From contig JAUVOS010000032.1 of NCBI GenBank assembly GCA_030599055.1, positions 1-15,174 of the forward strand: DNA of 15,174 nt, read 5' to 3'. The notes beneath the pieces are model-generated. The model had not been told where the DNA came from and did not search any database. It worked only from the letters and a program-made list of their open reading frames with translations. Source of the stretch: Lutibacter sp. (GTDB lineage Bacteria > Bacteroidota > Bacteroidia > Flavobacteriales > Flavobacteriaceae). Shown here piece after piece: positions 7,891 to 15,051 of this stretch. The translations under genes and the position numbers were made by a program. Position 1 is the first letter of the stretch. Every line of letters begins with the position of its first letter.

Positions 7891-8669
7891 CCTTTCTTAA
7901 TTTTAGTTACAAATTCTTCTGTTGTAGTTTTTATGTTTTGTGCGTGTTTCAATGCTTTAATAAATGAAGAACCAATGATTGCTCCGTTTGTAAACTTATT
8001 GGCAATCAAAAACTTTTCTCGGTTTGAGATTCCAAAACCTATAATTGTTGGATTATTTAGTTTTAATTTTTTAATTCTTTTGAAATACTGTACCTGCTCA
8101 TCTGAAAAAGCAGTAACATTACCTGTTGTAGAAGACGTAGATACTACATAAACAAAACCTGTACTAAGTTTGTCTAACAAACGAATTCTTTCATCAGAGG
8201 TAGTCGGTGTTATTAAAAATGAGAGTGACAAATCGTATTTTTCAAAAGTTGCTTTATATTTCTTTTCATATAGTTCGGGGGGCATATCTGGCAAAATAAG
8301 TCCGTCAATACCACTTTGCACACATTTAGAAAGAAATGCATCAATTCCTACTCTAAGCAACTGATTGAAATATCCCATAAACAAAAGTGGGATAGTTACT
8401 TTTGAGCGAACATATTGTACTTGTTCGAAATACTTGTCTAAATTAATTCCGTTTTTAAGGGCAATACTACTACTGTATTGTATGGTATCTCCATCAGCTA
8501 ACGGATCTGAATATGGCATTCCAACTTCAATAAAGTCAACACCTAAATTTGCTAGTGCTTCTACTAAAATCGGCATCGAATCAATCTTAGGGTAGCCCGT
8601 TGTAATATAAATACTTAGAACCTCTTCTTTCTGTTGATTAAATAACTTGTCAAGTCTATTTTTTCCCAT
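7887..8669 (-). CDS. trpA: Tryptophan synthase alpha chain
   Basis: TrpA splits indole-3-glycerol phosphate into indole and glyceraldehyde 3-phosphate and passes indole to TrpB through a tunnel in the alpha2-beta2 complex. This 260-residue TIM barrel has both catalytic acids: E48 in DFIEVGMPYSDPLADG and D59 at its end, equivalent to Glu49 and Asp60 of the Salmonella enzyme. Phosphate-binding segments VYVVSTSSTTG, GFGISNR and GAIIGSSFIKAL are present. Its start overlaps trpB by 14 bases and its stop overlaps the DAHP synthase start by four, so the three genes are tightly coupled. The length is normal and nothing is missing. Confidence 0.97.
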   Translation of the reverse strand: MGKNRLDKLFNQQKEEVLSIYITTGYPKIDSMPILVEALANLGVDFIEVGMPYSDPLADGDTIQYSSSIALKNGINLDKYFEQVQYVRSKVTIPLLFMGYFNQLLRVGIDAFLSKCVQSGIDGLILPDMPPELYEKKYKATFEKYDLSLSFLITPTTSDERIRLLDKLSTGFVYVVSTSSTTGNVTAFSDEQVQYFKRIKKLKLNNPTIIGFGISNREKFLIANKFTNGAIIGSSFIKALKHAQNIKTTTEEFVTKIKKG

Positions 8670-9855
8670 CTTTTTTTCTGTTTTTATATTCCATATATGC
8701 CTGCATGTCTTTATCTCCTCTTCCGGAAAGGTTTACAACGGTATGTTCCTGTTTTCGGAAGTTAATTTTTTCGAGCGCTGCTAATGCGTGTGCTGATTCT
8801 AATGCTGGTATGATACCTTCTAATTCAGCTAATAAGAAACCCGCTGTCAATGCTTCCAAATCGGTAGCGTACAGGACTTTAGTTCTTCCCGTACGTATCA
8901 AATGAGCATGTAATGGGCCGATACCCGGATAATCTAAGCCTGCTGAGATAGAATATGGTTCTTCTATTTGCCCATCTTGGTCTTGCATCAACAAGGTTAA
9001 ACTACCATGAATTACACCATCTGAACCTAAAATGCTAGAAGCTGCAGATTTTCCGGAGTGAATGCCTAAGCCGCCTGCTTCTACCGAAACTAACTCAACC
9101 TTGTTGTTATCAAGATAGTGATAATAGGCTCCAGCGGCATTGCTTCCGCCACCGATGCAAGCAATAATACGATCTGGATACGAGCGCCCAATTTTATCCA
9201 TTAATTGTTTTTTCATCTCTTCACTTATCACAGATTGAAAAAGTGTCACCATCTCAGGATACGGATGTGGCCCGACGACAGAACCTATGATATAATGTGT
9301 ATCAATCGGATTGTTTATCCAATCTCTTATTGCTTCATTTGTGGCATCTTTAAGAGTTTTACTACCCGAACTTACAGCCCTTACTTGAGCGCCCAACATT
9401 TTCATTCTAGCAACATTTGGCGCTTGTCTTTTAATGTCTTTTTCGCCCATATAAATAATACAACTCAAACCCATTAGCGCACAAACAGTAGCCGTTGCAA
9501 CTCCGTGTTGCCCTGCTCCTGTTTCTGCAATAATTCGATTTTTTTTCATTCTTTTTGCTAGTAGTATTTGCCCAATTGTGTTGTTGATTTTATGAGCACC
9601 GGTATGATTTAGATCTTCGCGTTTTAGATAGATATTGGTTTTGTACCTTTCAGACAAACGTTTTGCGTAAAACAAAGGCGAAGGTCTGCCTACATAATCT
9701 TGCAAAAGAGAATAATATTCTTTTTGAAAAGCAACTTCTGAAATTATTTTTTTATAATTGTTTTCTAGTTCTTTAATATTTGCATGTAATAATTCGGGCA
9801 CAAAAGAGCCACCGTATTTACCATAAAAGCCTAATAAATCAACTTCGTATTTCAT
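8656..9855 (-). CDS. trpB: Tryptophan synthase beta chain
   Basis: TrpB is the pyridoxal-phosphate enzyme that joins indole and L-serine to form L-tryptophan. The 399-residue protein has the PLP lysine in NHTGAHKINN (K89), the catalytic glutamate in AETGAGQHG (E111), and the phosphate-binding loop CIGGGSNAAGA. The C-terminal region has VVNLSGRGDKDM. It is the standard TrpB1 type that pairs with TrpA, not the longer TrpB2 form. The ATG lies inside the end of trpF (17-base overlap), and its last 14 bases overlap trpA, which should keep alpha and beta subunit levels matched. The length is typical of the family. Confidence 0.98.
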   Translation of the reverse strand: MKYEVDLLGFYGKYGGSFVPELLHANIKELENNYKKIISEVAFQKEYYSLLQDYVGRPSPLFYAKRLSERYKTNIYLKREDLNHTGAHKINNTIGQILLAKRMKKNRIIAETGAGQHGVATATVCALMGLSCIIYMGEKDIKRQAPNVARMKMLGAQVRAVSSGSKTLKDATNEAIRDWINNPIDTHYIIGSVVGPHPYPEMVTLFQSVISEEMKKQLMDKIGRSYPDRIIACIGGGSNAAGAYYHYLDNNKVELVSVEAGGLGIHSGKSAASSILGSDGVIHGSLTLLMQDQDGQIEEPYSISAGLDYPGIGPLHAHLIRTGRTKVLYATDLEALTAGFLLAELEGIIPALESAHALAALEKINFRKQEHTVVNLSGRGDKDMQAYMEYKNRKKDGKK

Positions 9856-10462
9856 CTATAAATCTTTTTAATCGTTTTATGTTTTTCAATCCTGGAAAAT
9901 CTTCAAATCCACTGTTTACATCTATACCAACACATTGTTTATGATAGAAATTCTGTATTACTTTAACATGGTTTGGACTAATACCACCGCTCAGTAAAAA
10001 TGGTTTACTTATTTTATAAGAAGTCATCTTTTCCCAATTAAAAACCTGTCCATTTCCACCGGGATTTTCACCTTTAGTGTCAAATAAAAACAAATCGGTT
10101 ACTGCTACATATTTTTCACATATTGAAAAGTCAAAGTCGTCATCAACACTAAATGCTTTAATGATTTTACATCCTTTTTCAAACAAAGATTTACAAAAAT
10201 TCTGGGATTCGTTGCCGTGCAATTGAATGTAATCTAAATTGAATTTTGTCACTTTTTCTAGTATCTCTTTTTTAGTAGCATTAACAAAAACACCCACTTT
10301 TTTAGTGCTTTTATAATCAATCGTTTCTGGAACATTATCAAGATACCTTTTTGATTTTTTATAAAAAATAAAGCCAATATAATCAATCTCTAAAGCGAGA
10401 AGTTGCTTTATATTTTCTGGAAATTTCATTCCACAAACTTTTATTTTTAAACTCTTTGTCAT
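9839..10462 (-). CDS. trpF: Phosphoribosylanthranilate isomerase
   Basis: TrpF carries out the Amadori rearrangement of phosphoribosylanthranilate to CdRP. This 207-residue single-domain TIM barrel has the catalytic Cys in KVCGMK (C10) and the catalytic Asp in LFLFDTKGENPGG (D128). Phosphate is bound by LLSGGISPNHV and GIDVNSGFEDFPG. VGVFVNA (56-62) and IQLHGNES (79-86) are also typical. It is separate from trpC, unlike the fused TrpCF of enteric bacteria. The ATG shares one base with the trpC stop, and the gene end overlaps trpB by 17 bases. No domain is missing. Confidence 0.95.
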   Translation of the reverse strand: MTKSLKIKVCGMKFPENIKQLLALEIDYIGFIFYKKSKRYLDNVPETIDYKSTKKVGVFVNATKKEILEKVTKFNLDYIQLHGNESQNFCKSLFEKGCKIIKAFSVDDDFDFSICEKYVAVTDLFLFDTKGENPGGNGQVFNWEKMTSYKISKPFLLSGGISPNHVKVIQNFYHKQCVGIDVNSGFEDFPGLKNIKRLKRFIDEIRS

Positions 10463-11247
10463 TATATATTGATTGATTCTATAAAAGATTTACAGGCTTG
10501 TTGTGGTCTTGGTGTTTTCATAAATCTTTCACCAATTAGAAAACCATTGTACCCATGCTCTTTTAATGTTAACACATCTGATGCTTTTTTGATACCACTT
10601 TCAGAAATTCTAAGAAACTCAGCAGGCAAGCTCTTTGACAGCTTAATTGAGTTCTGTATACTTACTTCGAAGGTTTTTAAATCTCTATTATTGACTCCTA
10701 GTATGTCAATTTTATCATTTAATTTTGATAACTGTTCTTTGCTATGCAACTCCATAAGCACCTCTAAACCTAGAGATTTTGCTGTGCTTGAAAGTTGTTT
10801 TATTTCGTTTTTTGTCAGCGTTTCGGCTATTAGTAAAATAACATCTGCACCGACACTTTTCGCTTCGTAGATTTGATATTCGTCAAAAATAAAATCCTTT
10901 TTTAATATCGGGCAAAAATTAAATGTGCGCGCGATACTTAAATCTTTATTCGTTCCTCCAAAAAAATGCTCGTCGGTTAAAACTGATAAAGCACTTGCCC
11001 CAGCTTGCATATAACCAATTGTTACTTCTTCGGCAGATGCATATTTATTTAAATATCCCTTTGACGGTGATTTTCTTTTAAATTCGGCAATAATACCAGA
11101 TGCATTATCTCGCATTAAATATTTTTTCATCGACACAATAGGAGTTTCAAAATAAATACTTTTTTCTAGTAGCTTTATCGGAATTGTCTCCTTTCTTTCG
11201 GCTACAAAAGGCCTTTTATAATTGATTATTTTTTCAAGAATGTCCAT
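10462..11247 (-). CDS. trpC: Indole-3-glycerol-phosphate synthase
   Basis: TrpC closes the indole ring by converting CdRP to indole-3-glycerol phosphate with loss of CO2 and water. This 261-residue TIM barrel shows the family signature EFKRKSPSKG (55-64), SVLTDEHFFGG (88-98), LKKDFIFDEYQIYEA (115-129), ILGVNNRDLKTFEV (182-195), SESGI (215-219) and LIGERFM near residue 240. The catalytic lysines in the first and third of these stretches are present. The ATG is nine bases after the trpD stop, and the stop codon shares one base with the trpF start. It is a single-function enzyme. Confidence 0.97.
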   Translation of the reverse strand: MDILEKIINYKRPFVAERKETIPIKLLEKSIYFETPIVSMKKYLMRDNASGIIAEFKRKSPSKGYLNKYASAEEVTIGYMQAGASALSVLTDEHFFGGTNKDLSIARTFNFCPILKKDFIFDEYQIYEAKSVGADVILLIAETLTKNEIKQLSSTAKSLGLEVLMELHSKEQLSKLNDKIDILGVNNRDLKTFEVSIQNSIKLSKSLPAEFLRISESGIKKASDVLTLKEHGYNGFLIGERFMKTPRPQQACKSFIESINI

Positions 11248-11255
11248 ATTACATT

Positions 11256-12248
11256 TTAGTTTACGATCAGTTTTAATTTTTTATAGGCTTGTTTGCTCAA
11301 CAAGGCTTCTTTTGCTTCTTCGAAACAAATTTTAAAAGTAACATTTGCCCCTTTTAACACTTTAATTGCCATTGCAGCATTTGCTATTACTACATTATTT
11401 TGCTCATTTGTTCCATTTCCTTTAAGGATTTTTTCAAATATTTGCGCTGCTTCTTCAACAGTTTCTCCACCATAAATCGATTTTGGATCAATTATTTTAA
11501 GACCAAGATCTTTAGGGCTTAGTAGGTGAACACCAACATTGTCCCTTAAGACAAAATCATCTGTTAAAGAGATTTCATCATAACCATCTACCCCATAGAG
11601 TATTCCATATTTTCTCGTTTTTTCTTCTTGAAAAATATATTGATACATTCTAGCCAACTCAAGGCTAAACACCCCAACAAGTTGGTTTTGGGGAAAAGAT
11701 GGATTCACAATAGGCCCTAACATATTAAAAAAGGTTTTCATGGCGTACTCTTTTCTTATAGCACCAAATGCTGCCATAGCAGGATGAAATTTAGGAGCGT
11801 GCAAAAATGTAATATTTGCATCTCTTATCTGGTCTTGCAATATTTTTTCATCATTTGTAAAATGATAGCCTAAAGATTCTAAGACATTTGAGGAGCCGCT
11901 GATAGATGACACGCCATAATTTCCATGTTTTGCTACTTTATAACCAGCACCAGCGACTATAAACGAAGCCAGTGTTGAGATATTAAACGTATTCTTACTA
12001 TCACCTCCGGTACCACACATATCTATGCTGTTAAATTCACTCAAATCTATCTTTATACTTAAATCGAGTAATGCTTGTCTAAAACCGGCTAATTCCTCAA
12101 CGCTAATCAAACGCATTTGATAAACTGTTAGAAATGCCATGACTTGTGTGTCAGGAAATTCTTTTTGAGAAATTCTTTTTAGAATTTCTTTTGCCTCATC
12201 TTTATCTAAACTTTGATGAGAAAACAGTTTGTTTAGTGTGTTTTTCAT
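11256..12248 (-). CDS. trpD: Anthranilate phosphoribosyltransferase
   Basis: TrpD transfers the phosphoribosyl group of PRPP to anthranilate. The 330-residue protein is full length and has the glycine-rich PRPP loop CGTGGDSKNTFNIST (78-92). It also has KHGNYGVSSISGSSNVLESLG (107-127), where most families have KHGNRAVSSKSG. The replaced Arg and Lys are a departure from the proteobacterial pattern, but I recall similar sequences in flavobacteria, so it is probably lineage-specific. The substrate-binding stretch LHAPKFHPAMAAFGAIRKE and NMLGPIVNP are typical. It is not fused to trpG, which ends four bases upstream. Confidence 0.97.
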   Translation of the reverse strand: MKNTLNKLFSHQSLDKDEAKEILKRISQKEFPDTQVMAFLTVYQMRLISVEELAGFRQALLDLSIKIDLSEFNSIDMCGTGGDSKNTFNISTLASFIVAGAGYKVAKHGNYGVSSISGSSNVLESLGYHFTNDEKILQDQIRDANITFLHAPKFHPAMAAFGAIRKEYAMKTFFNMLGPIVNPSFPQNQLVGVFSLELARMYQYIFQEEKTRKYGILYGVDGYDEISLTDDFVLRDNVGVHLLSPKDLGLKIIDPKSIYGGETVEEAAQIFEKILKGNGTNEQNNVVIANAAMAIKVLKGANVTFKICFEEAKEALLSKQAYKKLKLIVN

Positions 12249-12252
12249 CTAA

Positions 12253-12828
12253 TTATATCTTTAAAAAATTAGCAATCATTTTTTTTCCATCATCTGTCAT
12301 GATACTTTCTGGATGAAATTGCACACCCCACAAAGAATGCTTTTTGTGTTTTATTGACATAATTGTATCGTTTTCTGCAATCGATGTTATTTCAAAATCA
12401 TCACTTAAAGTTTCTGGTGTTATGACCCATGAATGATACCTACCCACTTCTGTTTGTTTAGGGATGTTATCATAAAGCGGATCTGAGTCACTTATTATAT
12501 CAATCTTTGTTTTTACACCGTGATACACCTTATCAAGATTGGTCAGTTTAGCTCCAAAAGCCATTCCCATTGCCTGGTAACCAAGACATACGCCCAACAT
12601 TTTTTTGTCTGTGGCATGTTTTTTAATAATAGCTAACATAATACCTGCATTTTCTGGTAGTCCGGGACCTGGGGAAAATATAATTGTATCAAAACTTGGC
12701 ACCTCTTCTAAGGTAATTTCATCATTGCGCTTTACAACTATTGTCGCATTACTTAAATCCATTACATACTGCACAAGATTGTATGTAAAAGAGTCGTAAT
12801 TGTCTAGTATTAAAATTCGTTTTTTCAT
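12253..12828 (-). CDS. trpG: Anthranilate synthase component II (glutamine amidotransferase)
   Basis: TrpG is a class I glutamine amidotransferase that supplies ammonia to TrpE for anthranilate synthesis. At 191 residues it is a complete stand-alone subunit. It has the oxyanion strand FSPGPGLPENAG (51-62), the nucleophile elbow LGVCLGYQAMG with C81, and the catalytic His and Glu in VQFHPESI (H172, E174). YHSWV (131-135) is also characteristic. In some bacteria TrpG also serves 4-amino-4-deoxychorismate synthase as PabA, but the position directly after trpE points to anthranilate synthesis here. It begins nine bases after the trpE stop. Confidence 0.96.
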   Translation of the reverse strand: MKKRILILDNYDSFTYNLVQYVMDLSNATIVVKRNDEITLEEVPSFDTIIFSPGPGLPENAGIMLAIIKKHATDKKMLGVCLGYQAMGMAFGAKLTNLDKVYHGVKTKIDIISDSDPLYDNIPKQTEVGRYHSWVITPETLSDDFEITSIAENDTIMSIKHKKHSLWGVQFHPESIMTDDGKKMIANFLKI

Positions 12829-12837
12829 ATCATTTTA

Positions 12838-14229
12838 TTAATAATTTTCAGCTAGTTTCATCGCTTTTCGTAATGCCCCTAATTTATTATCTACTTCTTT
12901 TAATTCTTTTTCAGGAACAGAATCAACCACAATACCTGCACCTGCTTGGTATTGTAACTTTCCGTTTTGACTTAGGAAAGACCGAATGGTTATTGCCGTA
13001 TTAATATCTCCTGTTAAACTTATTATTCCAATTGTTCCTCCATAAAAACTTCGTTCGTACTGTTCGTGTTTATGTATTAATTCTAGTGCTCTATACTTTG
13101 GAGCGCCACTTAAAGTTCCGGCCGGAAACGTGGCTGCAAAAATATCTATTGCTTGCATTTTGTCTGTCACCTCTCCTTCTACCTCTGACACAATATGAAG
13201 CACATGACTAAAGTGTTGTATTTGCTTGTATTTTTTAACTACTATTTCTCGGCAAAATCGACCAAGGTCATTTCTGGCTAAATCCACAAGCATCGTGTGT
13301 TCTGCATTTTCTTTTTGATCTTGGCTTAGTTGTTTTTCTAGGACTTTATCTTTTATGTCATTTCCTGTTTTCTTATAGGTTCCAGCTATTGGATTAAGCG
13401 TTGCTTTACCTCTTGCTATGACCAATTGGCTTTCTGGCGAAGAACCAAATAGTTTAAAATTTCCAAAATCAAAATAAAACAAATAAGGCGACGGATTAAT
13501 AGACCGCAAAGCACGATAAACATTAAACTCATCTCCTAAAAAATTTTGCTCAAAGCGTCTTGAAAAAACAATTTGAAAAACTTCTCCAAGTTTACAATAC
13601 AATTTTCCCTTTTTGACTAGTTCTAAAAAATCATCGTCTTTAACTGTTGAATTTTCTTTGTCTTTCAACTTAAAATGATACTTGGGTAAATTCATTGAGA
13701 AAACTATATTTTCAACAGTTTTGAGTGTACATTGTTCTCCTTTTTTAACATTTTCCATGATAATTAATTCATCATTAAAATGGTTGATAGCAATAATATA
13801 TTGGAAAAAACCGTAATGCATAAGTGGTATATCATCTCTTTTTTCTTTTGATTTCAACCTTAAACTATCAAAATGTTTGACAGCTTCAAAACTTGTGTAA
13901 CCATATAGGCCATTAAACTGTTTTGTAAGCGCATCTTGTTTTACATCTATTGATTTTAAAAAATGTTTTAAAGTTTTTTTTACAGTTTTATTATCTTTGA
14001 TTTCAATTGCATCTCCATCGATAATAATTTCACTTTGATTTACAGAAAAATATTTATGAGGATTAATCACTATAAATGAATAACTATTTTTATTACTATT
14101 GTAATCAGAGCTTTCTAGAAGCAGGACTTGTGTAAACTTATCTCTTAATCGAAGGTAAACACCGACTGGCGTCACTAAATCTGCACTAAAAGTTTTATGT
14201 TGTACTCTATATGTTTGTGTTTTGAACAT
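12838..14229 (-). CDS. trpE: Anthranilate synthase component I
   Basis: TrpE converts chorismate to anthranilate using ammonia from TrpG, the committed step to tryptophan. From the ATG at 14229 the protein has 463 residues. It carries both parts of the tryptophan feedback site, LLES (37-40) and NPSPYLFY (245-252). Catalytic stretches are SSPESQLV, NPIAGTYKKTG (279-289), VDLARNDLGR (315-324), FPAGTLSGAPK (368-378) and YQAGAGIVVDSVPEKE (427-442). The frame is open back to a TTG at 14271, but that codon lies inside the U-tract of the attenuator, so it cannot be the real start. The ATG at 14229 puts the protein start where the family begins. It is the first structural gene of the operon and is probably controlled by the trpL attenuator. 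Confidence 0.97.
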   Translation of the reverse strand: MFKTQTYRVQHKTFSADLVTPVGVYLRLRDKFTQVLLLESSDYNSNKNSYSFIVINPHKYFSVNQSEIIIDGDAIEIKDNKTVKKTLKHFLKSIDVKQDALTKQFNGLYGYTSFEAVKHFDSLRLKSKEKRDDIPLMHYGFFQYIIAINHFNDELIIMENVKKGEQCTLKTVENIVFSMNLPKYHFKLKDKENSTVKDDDFLELVKKGKLYCKLGEVFQIVFSRRFEQNFLGDEFNVYRALRSINPSPYLFYFDFGNFKLFGSSPESQLVIARGKATLNPIAGTYKKTGNDIKDKVLEKQLSQDQKENAEHTMLVDLARNDLGRFCREIVVKKYKQIQHFSHVLHIVSEVEGEVTDKMQAIDIFAATFPAGTLSGAPKYRALELIHKHEQYERSFYGGTIGIISLTGDINTAITIRSFLSQNGKLQYQAGAGIVVDSVPEKELKEVDNKLGALRKAMKLAENY

Positions 14230-14269
14230 TTCTTTGTGTTTGTTGTTTTTTTTACTAGTTGTATTGAAC

Positions 14270-14306
14270 AAAAAAAAGCCTTATCGGGAGAACCGACAAG
14301 GCTTTT
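14270..14306 (-). terminator. trp attenuator: intrinsic terminator between trpL and trpE
   Basis: Read on the minus strand, the arm AAAAGCCUUGUCGG is followed by a five-base loop and CCGAUAAGGCUUUU. This gives a 14-pair stem with one G-U pair, followed by a run of U that totals eight bases (14277-14270). It lies 25 bases after the leader-peptide stop and about 40 bases before the trpE ATG, as expected for transcription attenuation rather than for ending an upstream gene. Confidence 0.9.
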
Positions 14307-14330
14307 AAAAATACATATAAGTCCCCTAAT

Positions 14331-14384
14331 CTACCCGAAATTCGAATAAACTAAAAGCCACCAATATTTTGTATTTGTAAACAT
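14331..14384 (-). CDS. trpL: trp operon leader peptide with tandem Trp codons
   Basis: This short ORF encodes 17 residues, MFTNTKYWWLLVYSNFG, and ends in TAG. Two adjacent Trp codons (14363-14358) are the hallmark of trp leader peptides. In such leaders, ribosome stalling at Trp codons during starvation changes RNA folding and stops the downstream terminator from forming. The ORF starts about 22 bases after a perfect -7 promoter element, and the intrinsic terminator follows its stop codon by 25 bases. There is no clear Shine-Dalgarno site, as usual in this phylum. It is too short for ordinary gene finding, but its composition and position make chance unlikely. The peptide itself probably has no function beyond being translated. 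Confidence 0.9.
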   Translation of the reverse strand: MFTNTKYWWLLVYSNFG

Positions 14385-14402
14385 TCTAATCAATTAATTA
14401 GA
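14385..14402. promoter_or_regulatory. Inverted repeat over the trp transcription start
   Basis: The arms TCTAAT and ATTAGA flank the six-base centre CAATTA, directly between the -7 element and the trpL ATG. The expected transcription start falls inside it. It could be a repressor operator or a small 5' hairpin in the leader RNA. AT-rich dyads also arise by chance, so the function is a guess. Confidence 0.3.
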
Positions 14403-14405
14403 AAA

Positions 14406-14413
14406 CAAATATA
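14406..14413 (-). promoter_or_regulatory. Bacteroidota -7 promoter element of the trp operon
   Basis: On the minus strand this reads TATATTTG, an exact match to TAnnTTTG. It stands 22 bases before the trpL ATG, giving an expected start of transcription near 14400 and a very short leader before trpL. Upstream T-rich sequence offers no unambiguous -33 TTTG. Confidence 0.6.
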
Positions 14414-14463
14414 TAATTTTTTATTTAGAAACCTTAAAAAAGCGGTTTTTTCTTCAATAAAAC

Positions 14464-14740
14464 TTATTCAAAGAGTATTGAATACGGTCTTGACATAGCA
14501 TTCTCTAGCTCATCCATACTAAAATGACGGCTTTTTCGAATCGTTTCTTTACCAGTGAAAAAAGTTAGTATTGTGGGTTCAACAAAAACGGAATATTGTG
14601 CAGCTATAACTGGACTTATTTCTCTATCAACATAAAAGAATTTCATTTTTGGAAACTTGTTTTCTATCAATCTCATCACTTTAGGAGCAAGTGCTTCGCC
14701 AACATTACAAGAACTTGAATTGAAATAAATAATATTAACC
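14464..14740 (-). pseudogene. 5'-truncated thioredoxin-like gene
   Basis: The open frame encodes about 91 thioredoxin-like residues starting VNIIYFNSSSCNVGEALAP and ending SRPYSILFE before TAA. The beta-strand VNIIYF, the active-site helix, the strand KFFYVDRE, the cis-proline region VEPTILTFF and the helix DELENAM are all recognisable, so the fold is covered almost to its N-terminus. The usual start and first 10-20 residues are absent. Upstream the frame continues into the end of an IS630-type remnant, without a good start codon. A GTG at 14679 and an ATG at 14676 lie after the active-site helix and would give a useless fragment. The active site reads CNVG instead of CxxC, so the second redox cysteine is gone. 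It was most likely a small Bacteroidota thioredoxin-family protein, now inactivated. Confidence 0.7.
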
Positions 14741-14759
14741 CGACCGATATAGACCGTTA

Positions 14760-14933
14760 TTATGCTGCATATTTAATATCTTGATGTTTAAAATATTTTT
14801 TTACTCGTTGTGGATTATCTTGTAGTAATATCATATGCTCTTTAAGATTTTCTGTTAGTCTCTCTTGGTTTTTTGGTGATGGTTTCATGGATAGTCCCGG
14901 TTTTAGATCACAATTAAGATATTCATCTGGATT
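14760..14933 (-). pseudogene. 3' remnant of an IS630-type transposase
   Basis: The minus-strand frame from the AAT codon at 14933 to the TAA at 14762-14760 encodes 57 residues beginning NPDEYLNCDLKPGLS and ending VKKYFKHQDIKYAA. This matches the C-terminal end of IS630-family transposases as I recall them, including the last acidic residue of the DDE triad in the NPDEYLN motif. A stop codon directly precedes that motif, so everything upstream has been lost. The element's end probably lies within the roughly 20 bases after the stop (to about 14740), where sequence of the truncated thioredoxin gene begins. IS630 elements insert at TA, but the duplication cannot be confirmed because the other end is missing. 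Confidence 0.75.
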
Positions 14934-14981
14934 TTAGTCTTAAAAAATAAAAACAAGAACACTTAGTATCAAATAGTTATC

Positions 14982-15039
14982 AACACTGTTAATAAAAACA
15001 ATGATTTTTCAAAAAAACAACAGAAACACTGTTAATAAA
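14982..15039. repeat. Two direct copies of AACACTGTTAATAAA
   Basis: The 15-base sequence AACACTGTTAATAAA occurs at 14982-14996 and again, exactly, at 15025-15039, 43 bases apart. The first copy is preceded by TTATCA, making TTATCAACA-C-TGTTAATAA, a near-dyad whose halves resemble DnaA boxes (TTATCCACA). The spacer is A-rich. No gene is visible across this stretch. Confidence 0.8.
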
Positions 15040-15051
15040 GGGTATTAAACC

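Noticed and set aside
9205..9477. 90-codon plus-strand ORF
   Set aside because: It is antisense to trpB, which has its full set of motifs, and the translation has no recognisable features. The same holds for the other short plus-strand ORFs across the trp genes.
14230..14271. TTG at 14271 as start of trpE
   Set aside because: It falls within the U-tract of the attenuator and the extra residues are low-complexity Asn/Lys. The ATG at 14229 fits the family start.
14436..14451. AAAAAA-GCGG-TTTTTT as terminator of the thioredoxin-like remnant
   Set aside because: The stem is six A-T pairs only, too weak for a credible intrinsic terminator, although its position after the stop codon fits.
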